A DNA stretch of 64,000 nucleotides from Piliocolobus tephrosceles (Eukaryota > Chordata > Mammalia > Primates > Cercopithecidae): positions 3,890,499-3,954,498 of the forward strand of contig NC_045449.1 of NCBI RefSeq assembly GCF_002776525.5. Reading direction: 5' to 3'. The notes below the pieces were generated by a model. The model saw only the letters and a list, made by a program, of their open reading frames with translations. It was not told where the DNA came from and searched no databases. Of the stretch, positions 46,596 through 57,816 are shown in pieces. Position 1 is the first letter of the stretch. Every line of letters starts with the position of its first letter. Position numbers and translations under genes: made by a program.

Positions 46596-46845
46596 ATGCT
46601 GAGGCTCGGAGGCCGTGGGCTTTTGTTGGGCCTGGCTGTAGCCGCAGCAGCGGTGCTGGCAGCACGGCTTATGGGCTGGTGGGGTCCCCGCGCTGGCTTT
46701 CGCCTTTTCATACCGGAGGAGCTGTCTCGCTATCGCGGCCGCCCAGGGGACCCGGGCCTGTACTTGGCGTTGCTCGGCCGCGTCTACGATGTGTCCTCCG
46801 GCCGGAGGCACTACGAGCCTGGGTCCCACTATAGTGGCTTCGCAG
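46596..46845 (+). CDS. CYB5D2: CYB5D2 coding exon 1 (residues 1-83)
   Basis: The start is ATG at 46596, with MLRLGGRGLLLGLAVAAAAV as residues 1-20. The hydrophobic run at about 9-29 looks like a signal peptide or signal anchor. The MAPR domain begins at about residue 36 (FRLFIPEEL) and continues through YLALLGRVYDVSSGRRHYEP to GSHYSGFA. Tyr residues in the VYDV and HYEPGSHY segments lie where MAPR proteins bind heme in place of the two histidines of true cytochrome b5 (family knowledge). The donor is CGCAG|GTATC. The Kozak context is weak (T at -3, C at +4). An in-frame GTG two codons upstream is not taken as the start. Confidence 0.95.
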
Positions 46846-47280
46846 GTATCAGCGAGGCTGCTCACGCCTTCCCCTCCGCTGGCGCGAGCCGGTAGACACC
46901 TGCGCGTGGTTTGTTCATTATTCATCTATTTCGCCCGCACCCCCCACCCCACCCCACGTCCATCAAACCCGCGCGACGGGCGGTTCCGAGCTGCCCGATC
47001 TTTCTGGGCTCTCTGGCTCTGGCGGGACTGTGGGCCAGCTCTGGCATTCACCACCGCCCTGCATGACTTACATTGGAGAAACATGTCTTCTCTCTCGGTA
47101 ACCATTACCCACCGTCGGAAGCCGAGGATTCGGGCTATGTGCCAGACTTCTGTGGGGGCTCTCAGGGCACAGATAAATGAGATCCCGCCCAGCCCCTACC
47201 CTCACGGTTTCCTTACTAATTCCAACCATCTCTTCGTTATGCCCGGGTCCTAGATAATCTGTCTTCACCCCTTAGCGGAG

Positions 47281-47345
47281 TGTTTTCAAGGTTCATCCCT
47301 GGTTTATGAGCATGCATCAATACTTTATTCCTTTATGGCCGTCAA
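47281..47345. mobile_element. L1M 3' UTR scrap
   Basis: 'ttttcaaggttcatccctgg' and 'tactttattcctttatggc' match the same L1M region as the larger copy at 49305. Confidence 0.65.
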
Positions 47346-47527
47346 GTAGTACATTTGGTCTGAGTCATTCCTGCTTCTAGTACAGATGCACCTGTTTGCT
47401 TTCCTTGGAAAAGATTATGAGGTTATGGCACAGAAAAGGGGTCCAGTCACCTTTACAGTCCTTCATATGTAGGACAAAGCTGTACATATGTTAGGCCTCA
47501 AGGAACGTTTGTCAAATTAAGTTTATG

Positions 47528-47640
47528 TTGGTGTCCCTGTTTTACAGCTGAGGGGATTAAAGGATGTGATTTGCCTAAAACCCTCATACCTGAGTACTGA
47601 CAGAACATGAACTTGGACCACCAGCCTAGTGCTTTTTTAC
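47528..47640 (-). repeat. MIR fragment
   Basis: 'ccctgttttacagctgaggg' and 'gtgatttgcctaaaaccctc' match MIR in reverse. Confidence 0.65.
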
Positions 47641-47701
47641 AGATGTTGCCTTGCCAGCCAGCGAGACTGACCTCCAAAATTTAAAAAGAAAAAAAAGTGC
47701 A

Positions 47702-48015
47702 GGCCGGGCGCAGTGGCTCAAGCCTGTAATCCCAGCACTTTGGGAGGCCGAGACGGGCGGGTCACGAGGTCAGGAGATCGAGACCATCCTGGCTAACACG
47801 GTGAAACCCCGTCTCTACTAAAAAAATACAAAAAAAAAAAAAACTAGCCGGGCGACGTGGCGGGCGCCTGTAGTCCCAGCTACTTGGGAGGCTGAGGCAG
47901 GAGAATGGTGTAAACCCAGGAGGCGGAGCTTGCAGTGAGCTGAGATCCGGCCACTGCACTCCAGCCTGGGTGACAACAGACTCCGTCTCAAAAAAAAAGA
48001 AAAAAAAAAAAAAAG
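47702..48015 (+). repeat. AluY, cercopithecid type
   Basis: Target duplication aaaaaagtgca(g). Confidence 0.95.
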
Positions 48016-48392
48016 TGCAGGGCAGGCCTAAGGTCAGCTACTAGGCTGATATTAAAGAAGCATTTTCCACTTGTCATTATCTTAGGGGAGTTGGGAAGCT
48101 GCCTCTAGCACTTAAAATACAAGCCACTTCCCTCTGTCTAGGGAGTACTTGAGAAATACAAGGGTTGACAGAAAAGGAATGAAGTCCAATTGGTCTCGCA
48201 AAGCCCCTGAGATAGTCCAGCAGGGGAAGGGACTTAGGGCTACACAGTGAGTTAGAAGCAGAGCTGGGACTGGAATCAAAGTGAAGGCAGTTTTCGTTGC
48301 GCTGCCCTATCCCGTGCTGTTGGAGATGTCGTTGGATGTTTGCACAAGTGTGGGCATAAAACCTTCGATTTCTGGAGTGCTTTTTCTTTTTC

Positions 48393-48688
48393 CTTTTTTT
48401 TTTTTGAGATGGAGTCTCGCTCTTGTCACCCAGGCTGGAGTGCAGTGGCGTGATCTCGGCTCACTGCAACCTCCGCCTCCCAAGCTCAAGCGATCCTCCC
48501 ACTTCAGCCTGCCAAGTAGCTGGGACCATAGGTGTGCACCACCATGCCCAGCTAATTTTTGTATTTTTTGTAGAGATGGGTTGTCACCATGTTGACCAGG
48601 CTGGTCTTGAACTCCGGAGCTCAAGTGCTCCACCCGCCTCAGCCTCCCGAAGTGCTGGGATTACAGGTGTAAGCCACTGCACCCAGCC
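48393..48688 (-). repeat. Alu (AluS-like)
   Basis: First of three minus-strand Alus packed end to end. Confidence 0.95.
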
Positions 48689-48972
48689 TTTTTGTTTGTT
48701 TGTTTGAGACAAACTGGTTCTGTAGCCCAGGTTGGAGTGCGGTGGTGCCATCTTGGCTCACTGCAACCTCCGCTTCCTGGATTCAATGTTCTTGTGCCCC
48801 ACCCTCCCGAGGAGCTGGGATTACAGGTGTGCGCCATCACGTCTGGCTAATTTTTGTATTTTTAGTAGGGATGGGGTTTCGCCATGTTGGCCAGGCTGGA
48901 CTGGAAATCCTGGCCTTAAGTGATCCACCTGCCTCGGTCTCCCACAGTGCTGGGATTACAGGTGTTAGCCAA
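48689..48972 (-). repeat. Alu, older
   Basis: Second of the three; the tail is TTTG units. Confidence 0.93.
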
Positions 48973-48983
48973 AATTCAGTGCT

Positions 48984-49285
48984 GTTTGTTTGTTTGTTTG
49001 TTTTGAGACGGAGTCTCACTCTGTCGCCCAGGCTGGAGTGCAGGGGTGCGATCTCGGCTCACTGCAAGCTCCACCTCCCAGGTTCACGCCATTCTCCTGC
49101 CTCAGCCTCCCGAGTTGCTGGGACTACAGGCACCCGCCACCACGCCCGGCTAATTTTTTGTATTTTTAGTAGAGACGGGGTTTCACCCTGTTAGCTAGGT
49201 TGGTGTCGATCTACTGACCTCGTGATCCGCCCGCCTCGGCCTCCCAAAGTGCTGGGATTACAGGCTTGAGCCACCACGCCCAGCC
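48984..49285 (-). repeat. AluY
   Basis: Third of the three; TTTG tail and short target duplication cagtg. Confidence 0.95.
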
Positions 49286-49304
49286 CAGTGTTTTTTTTTT
49301 TTTT

Positions 49305-49722
49305 TTTTTTTAATATAACCAGAAACTTGTAAAAATATCACCACTAATTCTAGAACATTTTCATCACCCCAGAAAGAAACTTCTTATCTATTAGCAGTCA
49401 CTCCTCATTCCTTCCTTTGCCAACCACTGTCAACTTTTTTTTTCTGTCGATTGGCCTATTCTGGGCATTTCATGGAGTCATACATGTGGCCTTTTGAGTC
49501 TGGTTTCTTTCACTTAGCATAATGTTTTCAGGGTTCGTCCATGGTGTATCAGCATGTAGCAGTACTTTATTCCTTTATGACTGAATAATATTCTATAGCT
49601 ATTATAATTCTAATAATATGGATATACCACATTTTATCAGTTGATGGATTTTTGGTTTCTTTCTACCTTTTTGCCTGTTATAAATAATGCTGCTATGAAC
49701 ATTCATGTACAAATGTTTGTGT
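49305..49722. mobile_element. L1M 3' UTR fragment
   Basis: Recognised by 'agaacattttcatcacccc', 'cacttagcataatgttttc', 'ctgaataatattctata' and 'aataatgctgctatgaacat', all standard words of old L1 3' UTRs. Confidence 0.8.
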
Positions 49723-49723
49723 G

Positions 49724-49870
49724 AGCTGGGCACAGTGGTGTGTGCCTCTAGTCTCAGCTCCTTGGGAGGCGGAGGCAGGAGACTCGCTTGAACCACGGAG
49801 GCAGATGTTGCAGTGAGCATTTCTGCACTCCAGCCTGGGTGACAGAGCGAGACTCTTACCAAAAAAAAAA
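49724..49870 (+). repeat. Alu monomer-size fragment
   Basis: A head followed directly by right-arm sequence, about 147 bp; joined to the end of an L1M fragment. Confidence 0.88.
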
Positions 49871-50147
49871 ACTATGTATTTCATTAATTTGATACTTACT
49901 GGGAATTTACTAAAGATCAGGCGCTGTTCCAGACATTGGGGAATCCGTAGTAGATGAGTTTGGTGTGTTCTTACCTGATAAAACTCACTAGGAGAAAAGA
50001 CAGACATTAAATAGATATTACACAATTAATGTATTGTTTTTGTGAAAAGTGTTAAAAGGAAAAGTACTGGTGTTACCAGAGGCTGTAACCGATTCGAAGA
50101 GGAGGAGAAAGGAAGGGAGCAAAGTGAACATTAAAGAAGGTGGCAGT

Positions 50148-50280
50148 GGCTGGGCGCGGTGGCTCACGCCTGTAATCCCAGCACTTTGGGAGGCCGAGGT
50201 GGGCGGATCACCTGAGGTCGGGAGTTCGAAACCAGCCTGACCAACCTGGAGAAACCCTGTCTCTACTAAAAATACAAAAT
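50148..50280 (+). repeat. Outer Alu, left part
   Basis: The left arm stops at the middle A-linker (aatacaaaat); the right arm resumes at 50535. Confidence 0.93.
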
Positions 50281-50534
50281 TGGGAGACCGAGGTGGGCGG
50301 ATCCCAGGGTCAGGAGATCGAGACCATCCTGGCTAACACAGTGAAACCCCGTTTCTACTAAAAATACAAAAAAATTAGCAGGGCATGGTGGTGGACGCCT
50401 GTAGTCCCAGCTACTCAGGAGGCTGAGGCAGGAGAATGGCGGGAACCTGGGAGGCAGAGCTTGCAGTGAGCCGAGATCGCGCTACTGTGCTCCAGCCTGG
50501 GCAACAGAGCGAGACTCTGTCTCAAAAAAAAAAA
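50281..50534 (+). repeat. Inner AluY nested in another Alu
   Basis: 5'-truncated, starting at 'tgggagaccgagg', with an A-tail ending at the outer linker. Confidence 0.92.
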
Positions 50535-50699
50535 TTAGCCGGGCATGGTGGCACATGCCCGTAATCCCAGCTACTCAGGAGACTGAGGCAGGAGAATCAC
50601 TTGAACCTGGGAGGCAAAGGTTGAAGTGAGCCGAGATTGTACCATTGCACTCCATTCTGGGTAACAAGAGTAAAACTCTGTCTCCCAAAAAAAAAAAAA
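50535..50699 (+). repeat. Outer Alu, right part
   Basis: Right arm from 'attagccgggcatgg' to the poly-A tail. Confidence 0.93.
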
Positions 50700-51043
50700 G
50701 GAACGTGGCAAGGCATCGTTGGTGGCAGCTGGTGCAGGAATTTGGACATTCTCATAGAGCAGAGGGAAGCCTCTGAGGATTCTTTGGCAGGACAATGACA
50801 TGATCAGTTTATGTTTAAAATATCATTTGAGTGTGGTATGAAGAGCAGATTAGTGGGGCAAGAATGAATGTGGGGAGGTCTCCCTCGGGGTTTACTGTAG
50901 TAGTTCAGGTGAGAGAGGATGGCAGCCTGGGCTTGCTTAGATGTGGGTGGAGACAGGTAGACTGACACAAGAACACTACTTAGGAAGAAAATAACAGGAC
51001 TTGGAGACTGGATGTGACAGAGGAAGCCAGTGTTAGGAACTGC

Positions 51044-51350
51044 AGGCTGGGCACAGTGGCTCATGCCTGTAATGCCAGCACTTTGGGAGGGCAAGGTGGG
51101 AACATTACCTCAGGTCAGGAGTTCAAGACCAGCCTGGCCAATGTGGCAAAACCCCCTCTCTGCTAAAAATACAAAAATTAATTGTTCGTAGTGGCGGGCA
51201 CCTGTAGTCCCAGCTACTCGGGAGGCTGAGGCAGGAGACTGGCTTGAACCTGGGAGGTGAAGGTTGCACTGAGCTGTGATTGCGCCACTGCAGTCCAGCC
51301 TGGGCGATAGAACGAGACTCAGTCTCAAAAAAAAAAAAAAAAAAAAAAAA
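51044..51350 (+). repeat. Alu (AluS-like)
   Basis: Left flank gaactgca is repeated after the next Alu. Confidence 0.94.
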
Positions 51351-51362
51351 GCTGCATTCCCC

Positions 51363-51659
51363 AGGCTCGGTGCAGTGGCTCACACCTGTAATCCCAGCAC
51401 TTTGGGAGGCCAAGGCAGGCAGATCACCTGAGGTCAGGAGTTCCACACCAGCCTGACCCACATGATGAAACCCCATCTCTACTAAAAATACAGAAAATAG
51501 CCAGGCATGTTGGCGTGTGCCTGTAGTCCCAGCTACTCAGGAGGCTGAGGCAGGCAAATCGCTTAAACCCGTGAGGCGGAGGTTGCAGTGAGCCAAGATT
51601 GTGCCTTTGCACTCCAGCCTGGGCGACAAGAGTGAAATTCTGTCTCACACGCACACACA
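51363..51659 (+). repeat. Alu (AluS-like)
   Basis: Flanks gctgcattcc / gaactgcattcc; the tail is ACAC then A. Confidence 0.94.
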
Positions 51660-51777
51660 AAAAGAACTGCATTCCTGGATTGAGCAACTGTTTGGCATTT
51701 ACTGAGACAGGCAGTACTGGAGTAGATACAGGTTTCCTGGCTGTGAGGGTGCTGATAATCATAAGTTCAATGTGGAC

Positions 51778-51938
51778 TTTTTTTTTTTTTTTTTTTTAAG
51801 AGAGGTGGGGTCTCACCCTGTCACCAAGCCTGGAGTGCAGTGGCATGGTCATAGCTCAAACCCCTGGGCTCAAGCGGTCCTCCTTATTCGGCTTCTTGAG
51901 GAGCTGGGATTATGAGCATGAACCACCATGCCCAGCCA
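51778..51938 (-). repeat. Alu monomer (FRAM/FLAM-like)
   Basis: Poly-T followed by a single 140-bp monomer. Confidence 0.87.
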
Positions 51939-52354
51939 GTGTGAACATTTTGATCTTGTGATGTCTGTGAGACATCTAAGTGGTGTTGGATATACAGGTG
52001 TGAGCCTTGGCAGACATCTGAGCTGAAGATACAGATGTGGCTATCTTTGCCTGTACATGGGCTTTGAAACCACAGGTGTGGATAAGATTGTCAAGTGCGA
52101 CGGTGTGGATGGTAATTGACCCCTAAGGCTGGTAGACAATGAGGAACTGGAGAAGTAGGAGGAAAACCAGGCCAAGGGAAGCGGTCAGCTGTGTTAAATA
52201 TTGCCGAAGGTAAATGAAAGAATGTGATCGATGCCAAAGAGACGTGTGTCCAAGGTCTAGGAGCATCTGTCACAGAGGAGGTGGTGGGGACCCCATTTCC
52301 CTGGGGACGAGGAGTGGGGCTTGTCAAGAGACGTTTCTCAGAAAACAGATTCTT

Positions 52355-52660
52355 TCCGGGTGCGGTGGCTCACACCTGTAATCCCAGCACTTTGGGAGGC
52401 TGAGGTGGGCGGATCACCTGAGGTCAGAACCAGCCTGGCCACCATGGTGAAACCCCATCTCTACTAAAAACACATAAAAAGTAGCCGGGCATAGTGGCGG
52501 GCACCTGTAATCCCAGCTACTCTGGAGGCTGAGGCAGGAGAATCACTTGAACCCGGAAGGTGGAAGTTGCAGTGGGCTGAGATCATGCCACTGCATGCCT
52601 GAGCAACAGAGCGAGACTGTCTCAAAAAAAAAAAAGAAAAAAAGAAAAGAAAAAAGAAAG
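52355..52660 (+). repeat. Alu (AluS-like), just before CYB5D2 exon 2
   Basis: Target duplication aaaacagattctt / aaaatagattctt; the tail lies about 75 bp from the exon 2 acceptor. Confidence 0.95.
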
Positions 52661-52670
52661 AAAGAAAATA
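52622..52670 (+). repeat. Purine-rich AAAG/GAAA tract
   Basis: The expanded tail of the Alu at 52355, all purines for more than 40 bp. Confidence 0.9.
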
Positions 52671-52735
52671 GATTCTTGAGTGGGGATAGTGTCAGTCATT
52701 TACAACTGGATCTGATGGAAACTTCTCTCTTTCAG

Positions 52736-52876
52736 GCCGAGATGCATCCAGAGCATTTGTGACCGGAGACTATTCTGAAGCAGGCCTTGTGGATGATATA
52801 TCTGATTTGTCATCTTCTGAGATGCTGACACTTCAAAATTGGCTTTCATTCTATGAGAAGAATTATGTATGTGTTG
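52736..52876 (+). CDS. CYB5D2: CYB5D2 coding exon 2 (residues 84-130)
   Basis: The 141-nt exon has acceptor CTCTTTCAG and donor TTG|GTAAGT. It encodes GRDASRAFVTGDYSEAGLVD, then DISDLSSSEMLTLQNWLSFY, then EKNYVCV. FAGRDASRAF spans the exon 1-2 junction and is the strongest MAPR family signature. The LQNWLSFYEKNY helix closes the domain. Confidence 0.95.
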
Positions 52877-53438
52877 GTAAGTAGTCCACAGGTCATACAT
52901 TTCATTTGATTGTCTGCAGTGTTTTTAGGGGGCTGAGATTTTGTAGGGATTGGGCTCTAGGTTAAAATCTGAAAAACAGCCATGGATTTGTTTTGCTTCA
53001 AATTCTGGTTGTTAGAATAGGGATGAGACGCCCAGAAGGAGATGGATGGGCACCTGCTTCCACCCCTCTTAGTCTTGGGAGAGGATTACTAAGCTGTTTG
53101 CTTTGGCCTCAGTGTCACCACAGCCAGTGACTGCTGGCACCGTCCTTGAACCACCATCTCCAGAAGGACGGCTTCCCTGTCTCACTGTGCTCCATGCACC
53201 TGGCTTCAGCACACGGCCAGAAAGGCTTGGAGCCTAAATTTATGTTTCAACAAATCCCCTTTGATTTGGTCCTCGAGGAGGAGACAGACTTCTGAGTGAG
53301 CTGTCTCCCAGGGGGTAGTGCTGCTAATAATCCACTGTGTAGGGTACTGCACTTGCTACTTACTGGTGCTACGTGAGGGACTTGCTTCTCAAATGAAAAG
53401 ACACCAAACTGTGTTCTGAAGCAGTGTTAAAGACTCTC

Positions 53439-53850
53439 GGCCGGGCGCGGTGGCTCAAGCCTGTAATCCCAGCACTTTGGGAGGCCGAGACGGGCGGATC
53501 ACGAGGTCAGGAGATCGAGACCATCCTGGCTAACACGGTGAAACCCCGTCTCTACTAAAAATACAAAAACTAGCTGGGCGAGGTGGCGGGCGCCTGTAGT
53601 CTCAGCTATTCGGGAGGCTGAGGCAGGAGAATGGCGTAAACCCGGGAGGCGGAGCTTGCAGTGAGCTGAGATCCGGCCACTGCACTCCAGTCTGGGCGAC
53701 AGAGTAAGACTCTGCCTCAAAAAAAAAAAAAAAAAAAANNNNNNNNNNNNNNNNNNNNNNNNNNNNNNNNNNNNNNNNNNNNNNNNNNNNNNNNNNNNNN
53801 NNNNNNNNNNNNNNNNNNNNNNNNNNNNNNNNNNNNNNAAAAAAAAAAAG
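53439..53850 (+). repeat. AluY, cercopithecid type, with N gap in its tail
   Basis: The body ends at 53719 and the poly-A is broken by 100 N. The target duplication aagactct is on both sides of the whole. Confidence 0.95.
53739..53838. other. Assembly gap, 100 N
   Basis: Exactly 100 N, a conventional placeholder length, inside the poly-A tail of an AluY. Confidence 0.98.
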
Positions 53851-53863
53851 ACTCTGAACACTA

Positions 53864-54118
53864 GGCCAGGCGCAGTGGCTCACGCCTGTAATCCCAGCGC
53901 TTTGGAAGGCCGAGGCGGGTGGATCACCTGAGCTCAAGACCATCCTGGCCAACATGGTGAAACCCTGTCTGTACTAAAAAATAAAAAAATTACCCGGGCA
54001 TGGTGGCACACACCTGTAGTCCTAGCTACTCAGGAGGCTGAGGCAGGAGAATCGCTTGAACCCAGGAGGCTGAGGTTGCAGTGAGCCGAGATCGCACCAC
54101 TGCACTCCAGCCTCAATG
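53864..54118 (+). repeat. Alu, tail missing
   Basis: Flanks gaacactag / aaacactag; ends at 'ccagcctcaatgaaag'. Confidence 0.93.
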
Positions 54119-54652
54119 AAAGACACTAAACACTAGATTGCTTCACAAGTACGGACACGTGGGATGGTTGTAGCCCTTTCTCCCATCTCTCTGCAGCCCC
54201 CGCCCCTCACGAGTCCTACTTGGACACGACTGGCTTCCTGAGGAACACCAGTGTCACTCTACCATCGAAACAGGCCTAACTTGGAAGAATTCTTTCCTTA
54301 ATGCCTCTGAATTTCTGCTTCTGTCATCACTGCTTGAGTTACCTTTTCTGAGAACCCTGGCATTTTTATTAACACCTCGGCTCCCGCCACATCCAATCAG
54401 TCAAGGCTTTTTCATAATATCTAAAGTTTGTGTCTGTCCATTGTGGGCCTCTGCGGCACGCCTTCCTTCATTTTCCCAGTCTGCCCAAGATCAGTCTTGA
54501 GACCACAACCCTGTCTACCATTGAAAGCACTGACCTCTACTCACCTGCGCTTCAGAGGGCTGGCTGCTTCCCTTTCCCAGTGAAGTTGCCAAACCAAGGT
54601 TGAAACATTACTGGGTTAATAAAGAAAAGAAAACCCAATAGAAAAGAATGAG

Positions 54653-54950
54653 AGCCAGAAGTGGTGGCTCACGCCTGTAATCCTAACACTTTGGGAGTCC
54701 GAGGTGGGCAGATCACCTGAGGTCAGGAGTTCAAGACCAGCTTGGCTAACATGGTGAAACCCCATCTCTACTAAAATACAAAAATTAGCCAGGCATGGCG
54801 GCAGGTGCCTGTAACCCCACCTACTCAGGAGGCTGAGATGGGAGAATTGCTTGCACCCAGAAGACGGAGGTTGCAGTGAGCCAAGATTGCACCACTGCAC
54901 TCCAGCCTGGGTGGCTGAATAAGACTCCGTCTCAAAAAAAAAAAAAAAGA
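54653..54950 (+). repeat. Alu (AluS-like)
   Basis: Poly-A tail interrupted by G; followed about 20 bp later by another Alu. Confidence 0.94.
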
Positions 54951-54970
54951 AGAAAAAGAGTAAGAATGGA

Positions 54971-55280
54971 GTCCAGACTGGTAGCTCATGCCTGTAATCC
55001 CAGCACTTTGGGAGGCCGAGGTGGTTGGATCAGTTGAGGTCAGGAGTTCAAGACCAGCCTGAGCAACATGGCAAAACCATGTCTCTACTAAAAATACAAA
55101 AAATTAGCAGGGTGTGGTGGCGCATGCCTGTAATCCCAGCTACTCTGGAGGCTGAAGCATGACAATCACTTGAACCTAGAAGGCAGAGGTTGCAATAAGC
55201 CAAGATCACGTTACTGCATTCCACCCTGGGTGACGGAGTGAGACCTTGTCTCAAAAAAAAAAACAAAAAACAAAAAAAAT
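54971..55280 (+). repeat. Alu, older
   Basis: Flank agaatggagtcc / cagagtcc; tail AAAAAC units. Confidence 0.92.
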
Positions 55281-56026
55281 CAGAGTCCTGTAAATGGGCA
55301 AAGAATGCCAGGCCAAATACTTCATACTAAGATTTGGGAGCACACTAGAAGTGTTGTGGATGTGTTTGGTGTGGCAGGTGAACTGTTCTTGTCTGAATGA
55401 TGTAAAATGTGTTGAGGATGGGGTGGGGCATGTGGTGGGAAATGCCTCAGAAGGAATTTAGTTATGTCAGGATCTTATTGAATACCTACTATTCATAAGT
55501 TAAAGTTTAGATCTCAGGGGGACCGGGGATGAATTGAGTCCAGTTCCTGCCCCTGTTAGCTCATTCTGTAGGATAGGGGCCATGTTAGGCTCTTTCAGGT
55601 TACCAGTAACCCTGAGGATACATCAGTGGATGAAGGTTTATTGTAAGGGTATATACTGAAGTGAGGACAGCCAGGAAGCCATCTTGGCAGCCAACATGGC
55701 CAGGCCTCAAGGGAAAACAAGATGGCCTTGGTTATGCTGTGGATACAGGATTGGCTTGGAGACGCAGCCACTGGTGATCACCATTCTCATGACACAGCTT
55801 CTAGAACTCCTCCTCTGTTGCCTCTGCTACCACTGTCCTCTGTTTGGGTCTCATGTCAGAAACTCAACCAAGACAGGCTTGTCACCATATAACACAGACA
55901 CCCCAAACCCCACAGTGGGAAGTTCTGTGCCAGGCCAACTCATAGACTGCAGGCCTGTGATTTGGGCCCTGATTCCTTTCTTCATTCATCTAATAAGTAT
56001 TTAAAAGGATTGCTCTATGCTAAGCT

Positions 56027-56335
56027 GTTTTATTTATTTATTTGTATATTTTTTGAGATTGAGTTTTGCTCTGTCATCCAGACTGGAGTGCAGTGGCGCG
56101 ATCTTGGCTCGCTGCAGCCTCCCACTCATGGGTTCAAGCAATTCCCCTGCCTCAGCCTCCCGGGTAACTGGGATTATAGGTATGCGCCACCACACCCGGC
56201 AAATTTTTGTTATTTTTCGTAGAGATGGGGTTTCACCATGTTGGCCAGGCTGGTCTCGAACTCCTGACCTCAAGTGATCTACCTGGCTCAGCCTCCCAAA
56301 GTGCTGGGATTCCAGACGTGAGCCACCGCACCCGG
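56027..56335 (-). repeat. Alu (AluS-like)
   Basis: Flanks gctaagctgtttta / gctagctgttctga; tail TTTA units. Confidence 0.94.
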
Positions 56336-57428
56336 CGCTAGCTGTTCTGAGCACTGGGCCTCACTAGTAGAGAGAAGTATCATAAGCAAGTAAACAGATT
56401 GAACAACTCCAGATAGGACCATGCGCCAGACTGTGATGCAACACATGTGCGGGAATTCTGGCTCCTTTAGAGCAGGTGCTCAGGGCTGGCTTCTTGGAGA
56501 AAAGGACCGTTAAGCTGAGACTGGGCAGGTGAGTGGGAGGCAGCCACACCGAGACCTGAGGAGAGTGTCCCGGGTCAGGGAAGAGCAGTGCCGAAGGTGG
56601 GGAGTGGGGAAGCACGGCCAAGACATAGAAAGGAAGCCCGTGTGCTGGAGCCCCCAGTGAACGAGGGGGGACGTAGCTTGTAAGAGGCTGAAGAAGCAAA
56701 TCAGTTAAATGGTTACACGGCCTTAGAGGCCTTGATAAGAAATTTGCATTTTTATCTGTCTGCTTTAGGAAGCCATTGAAGGGTTTTACTCAGGCGTCGG
56801 AGTGCCACGGTATGATTCATGTTTTGAAAAGATGCCCTAGTTGTTTTACGGACAGAGGGCTCTAGGAGGGCACGAGCTGGGGCACAGAGAGCAGTTAGGA
56901 GGCTAGTGCTATGGTCCGTGCTTTGGAGGAGGGTGATGGCGGTGGGAATGGAAAGGAGTCAACAGAATCAGGATCTGTTCAGAGGTAGGACTGACAAGGT
57001 TTTCTGATGGATCAGACAGCAAGGAAGGGAGCATGATGTGGATGTAGAGGAGGAGGAGTCAGGCTCCTCGTCCGGGTCACAGCCTAGAGGCAACATGGAT
57101 TTGGGAAAGCCAGGGAGGGCGTTGGACTTGAGAGGTGAGCTGAGTCTCAGATGCGCTGAACACATGCACCACTAGAATCGAAGGTAAAGCTAGTTCTTAG
57201 GGGTTGCTCCCTCCTCCGTCGCACCTCCCTCAAGTGCTTCCTTTCTGCTTCTCTCGCCTTGTGGCAGGTGCTGCCTCTGAAGGCCATTTGTACCTCAGGA
57301 CTGGGCTACGTTACGACCCTGCCCTGAGAGAACTGACCTGTTTTTCCTTCTGGCCCGCAGGCTGGTGGACCACTTGCCGGCTGCTGCCATAGCTTAGACT
57401 TTTACAAATTCTGACAGGCACTTTAAAG

Positions 57429-57590
57429 CCGGGCACAGTGTGGCTCACACCTGCACCCCCATCTACTCAAGAAGCTGAGGTGGGAGGATTGCTTGAGCCC
57501 AGAAGTTCAAGGTATAATGAGCTATGTTCATGCCTGTGAATAGCCACTACACTCCAGCCTGAGCAATAGAGCCAGACTCATCTCTAAGGA
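57429..57590 (+). repeat. Alu with large internal deletion
   Basis: The head jumps from 'cacacctgcacccc' to 'ctactcaagaagctgagg'. Confidence 0.88.
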
Positions 57591-57679
57591 AACATTCGGA
57601 TAGGCATTTTAAAGGAAAACCAGTTTTTACTCACTCACGTCCCCTGAGGGACACAGCCAAAAGAAAGCAATGGAGGGGA

Positions 57680-57812
57680 GAGCATGGGCTTAGAGCCAGA
57701 TTAATTCACTAGCTTTGTAGACCGCCCCAAGTTATTTAGCTTGGCAGTCTCTCCTACAAATGAGGGAACAATTATTTCTCTCATAGGTTTGTTGGGAGGA
57801 GTAAAAAAATAT
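57680..57812 (+). repeat. MIR, left piece (split by Alu)
   Basis: 'catgggcttagagccagatt', 'caagttatttagcttggcag' and 'ataggtttgttgggaggagt'; the 3' piece lies at 58212-58255 (gctagtatagtgccagac ... caataaatgatc) after the Alu and microsatellite. Confidence 0.75.
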
Positions 57813-57816
57813 TGGT

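Larger units (their letters stand above)
46480..46860. promoter_or_regulatory. CYB5D2: CYB5D2-side CpG-rich promoter
   Basis: CpG-rich sequence surrounds CYB5D2 exon 1. It holds a perfect CRE palindrome TGACGTCA (46512-46519) and a CCGCCATCTTGG YY1-type site (46532-46543), both 55-85 bp before the start codon. There is no TATA box, typical of a housekeeping CpG promoter. Transcription probably begins between about 46500 and 46580; the exact start cannot be read from sequence. Confidence 0.75.
46846..52735 (+). other. CYB5D2: CYB5D2 intron 1
   Basis: 46846-47280 is GC-rich flank of the promoter island. After it come MIR and L1M traces, an AluY (47702), three minus-strand Alus in a row (48393-49285), an L1M 3' fragment, an Alu nested in an Alu and further plus-strand Alus. 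51939-52354 and 50700-51043 are unique or very old repeat. Confidence 0.8.
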
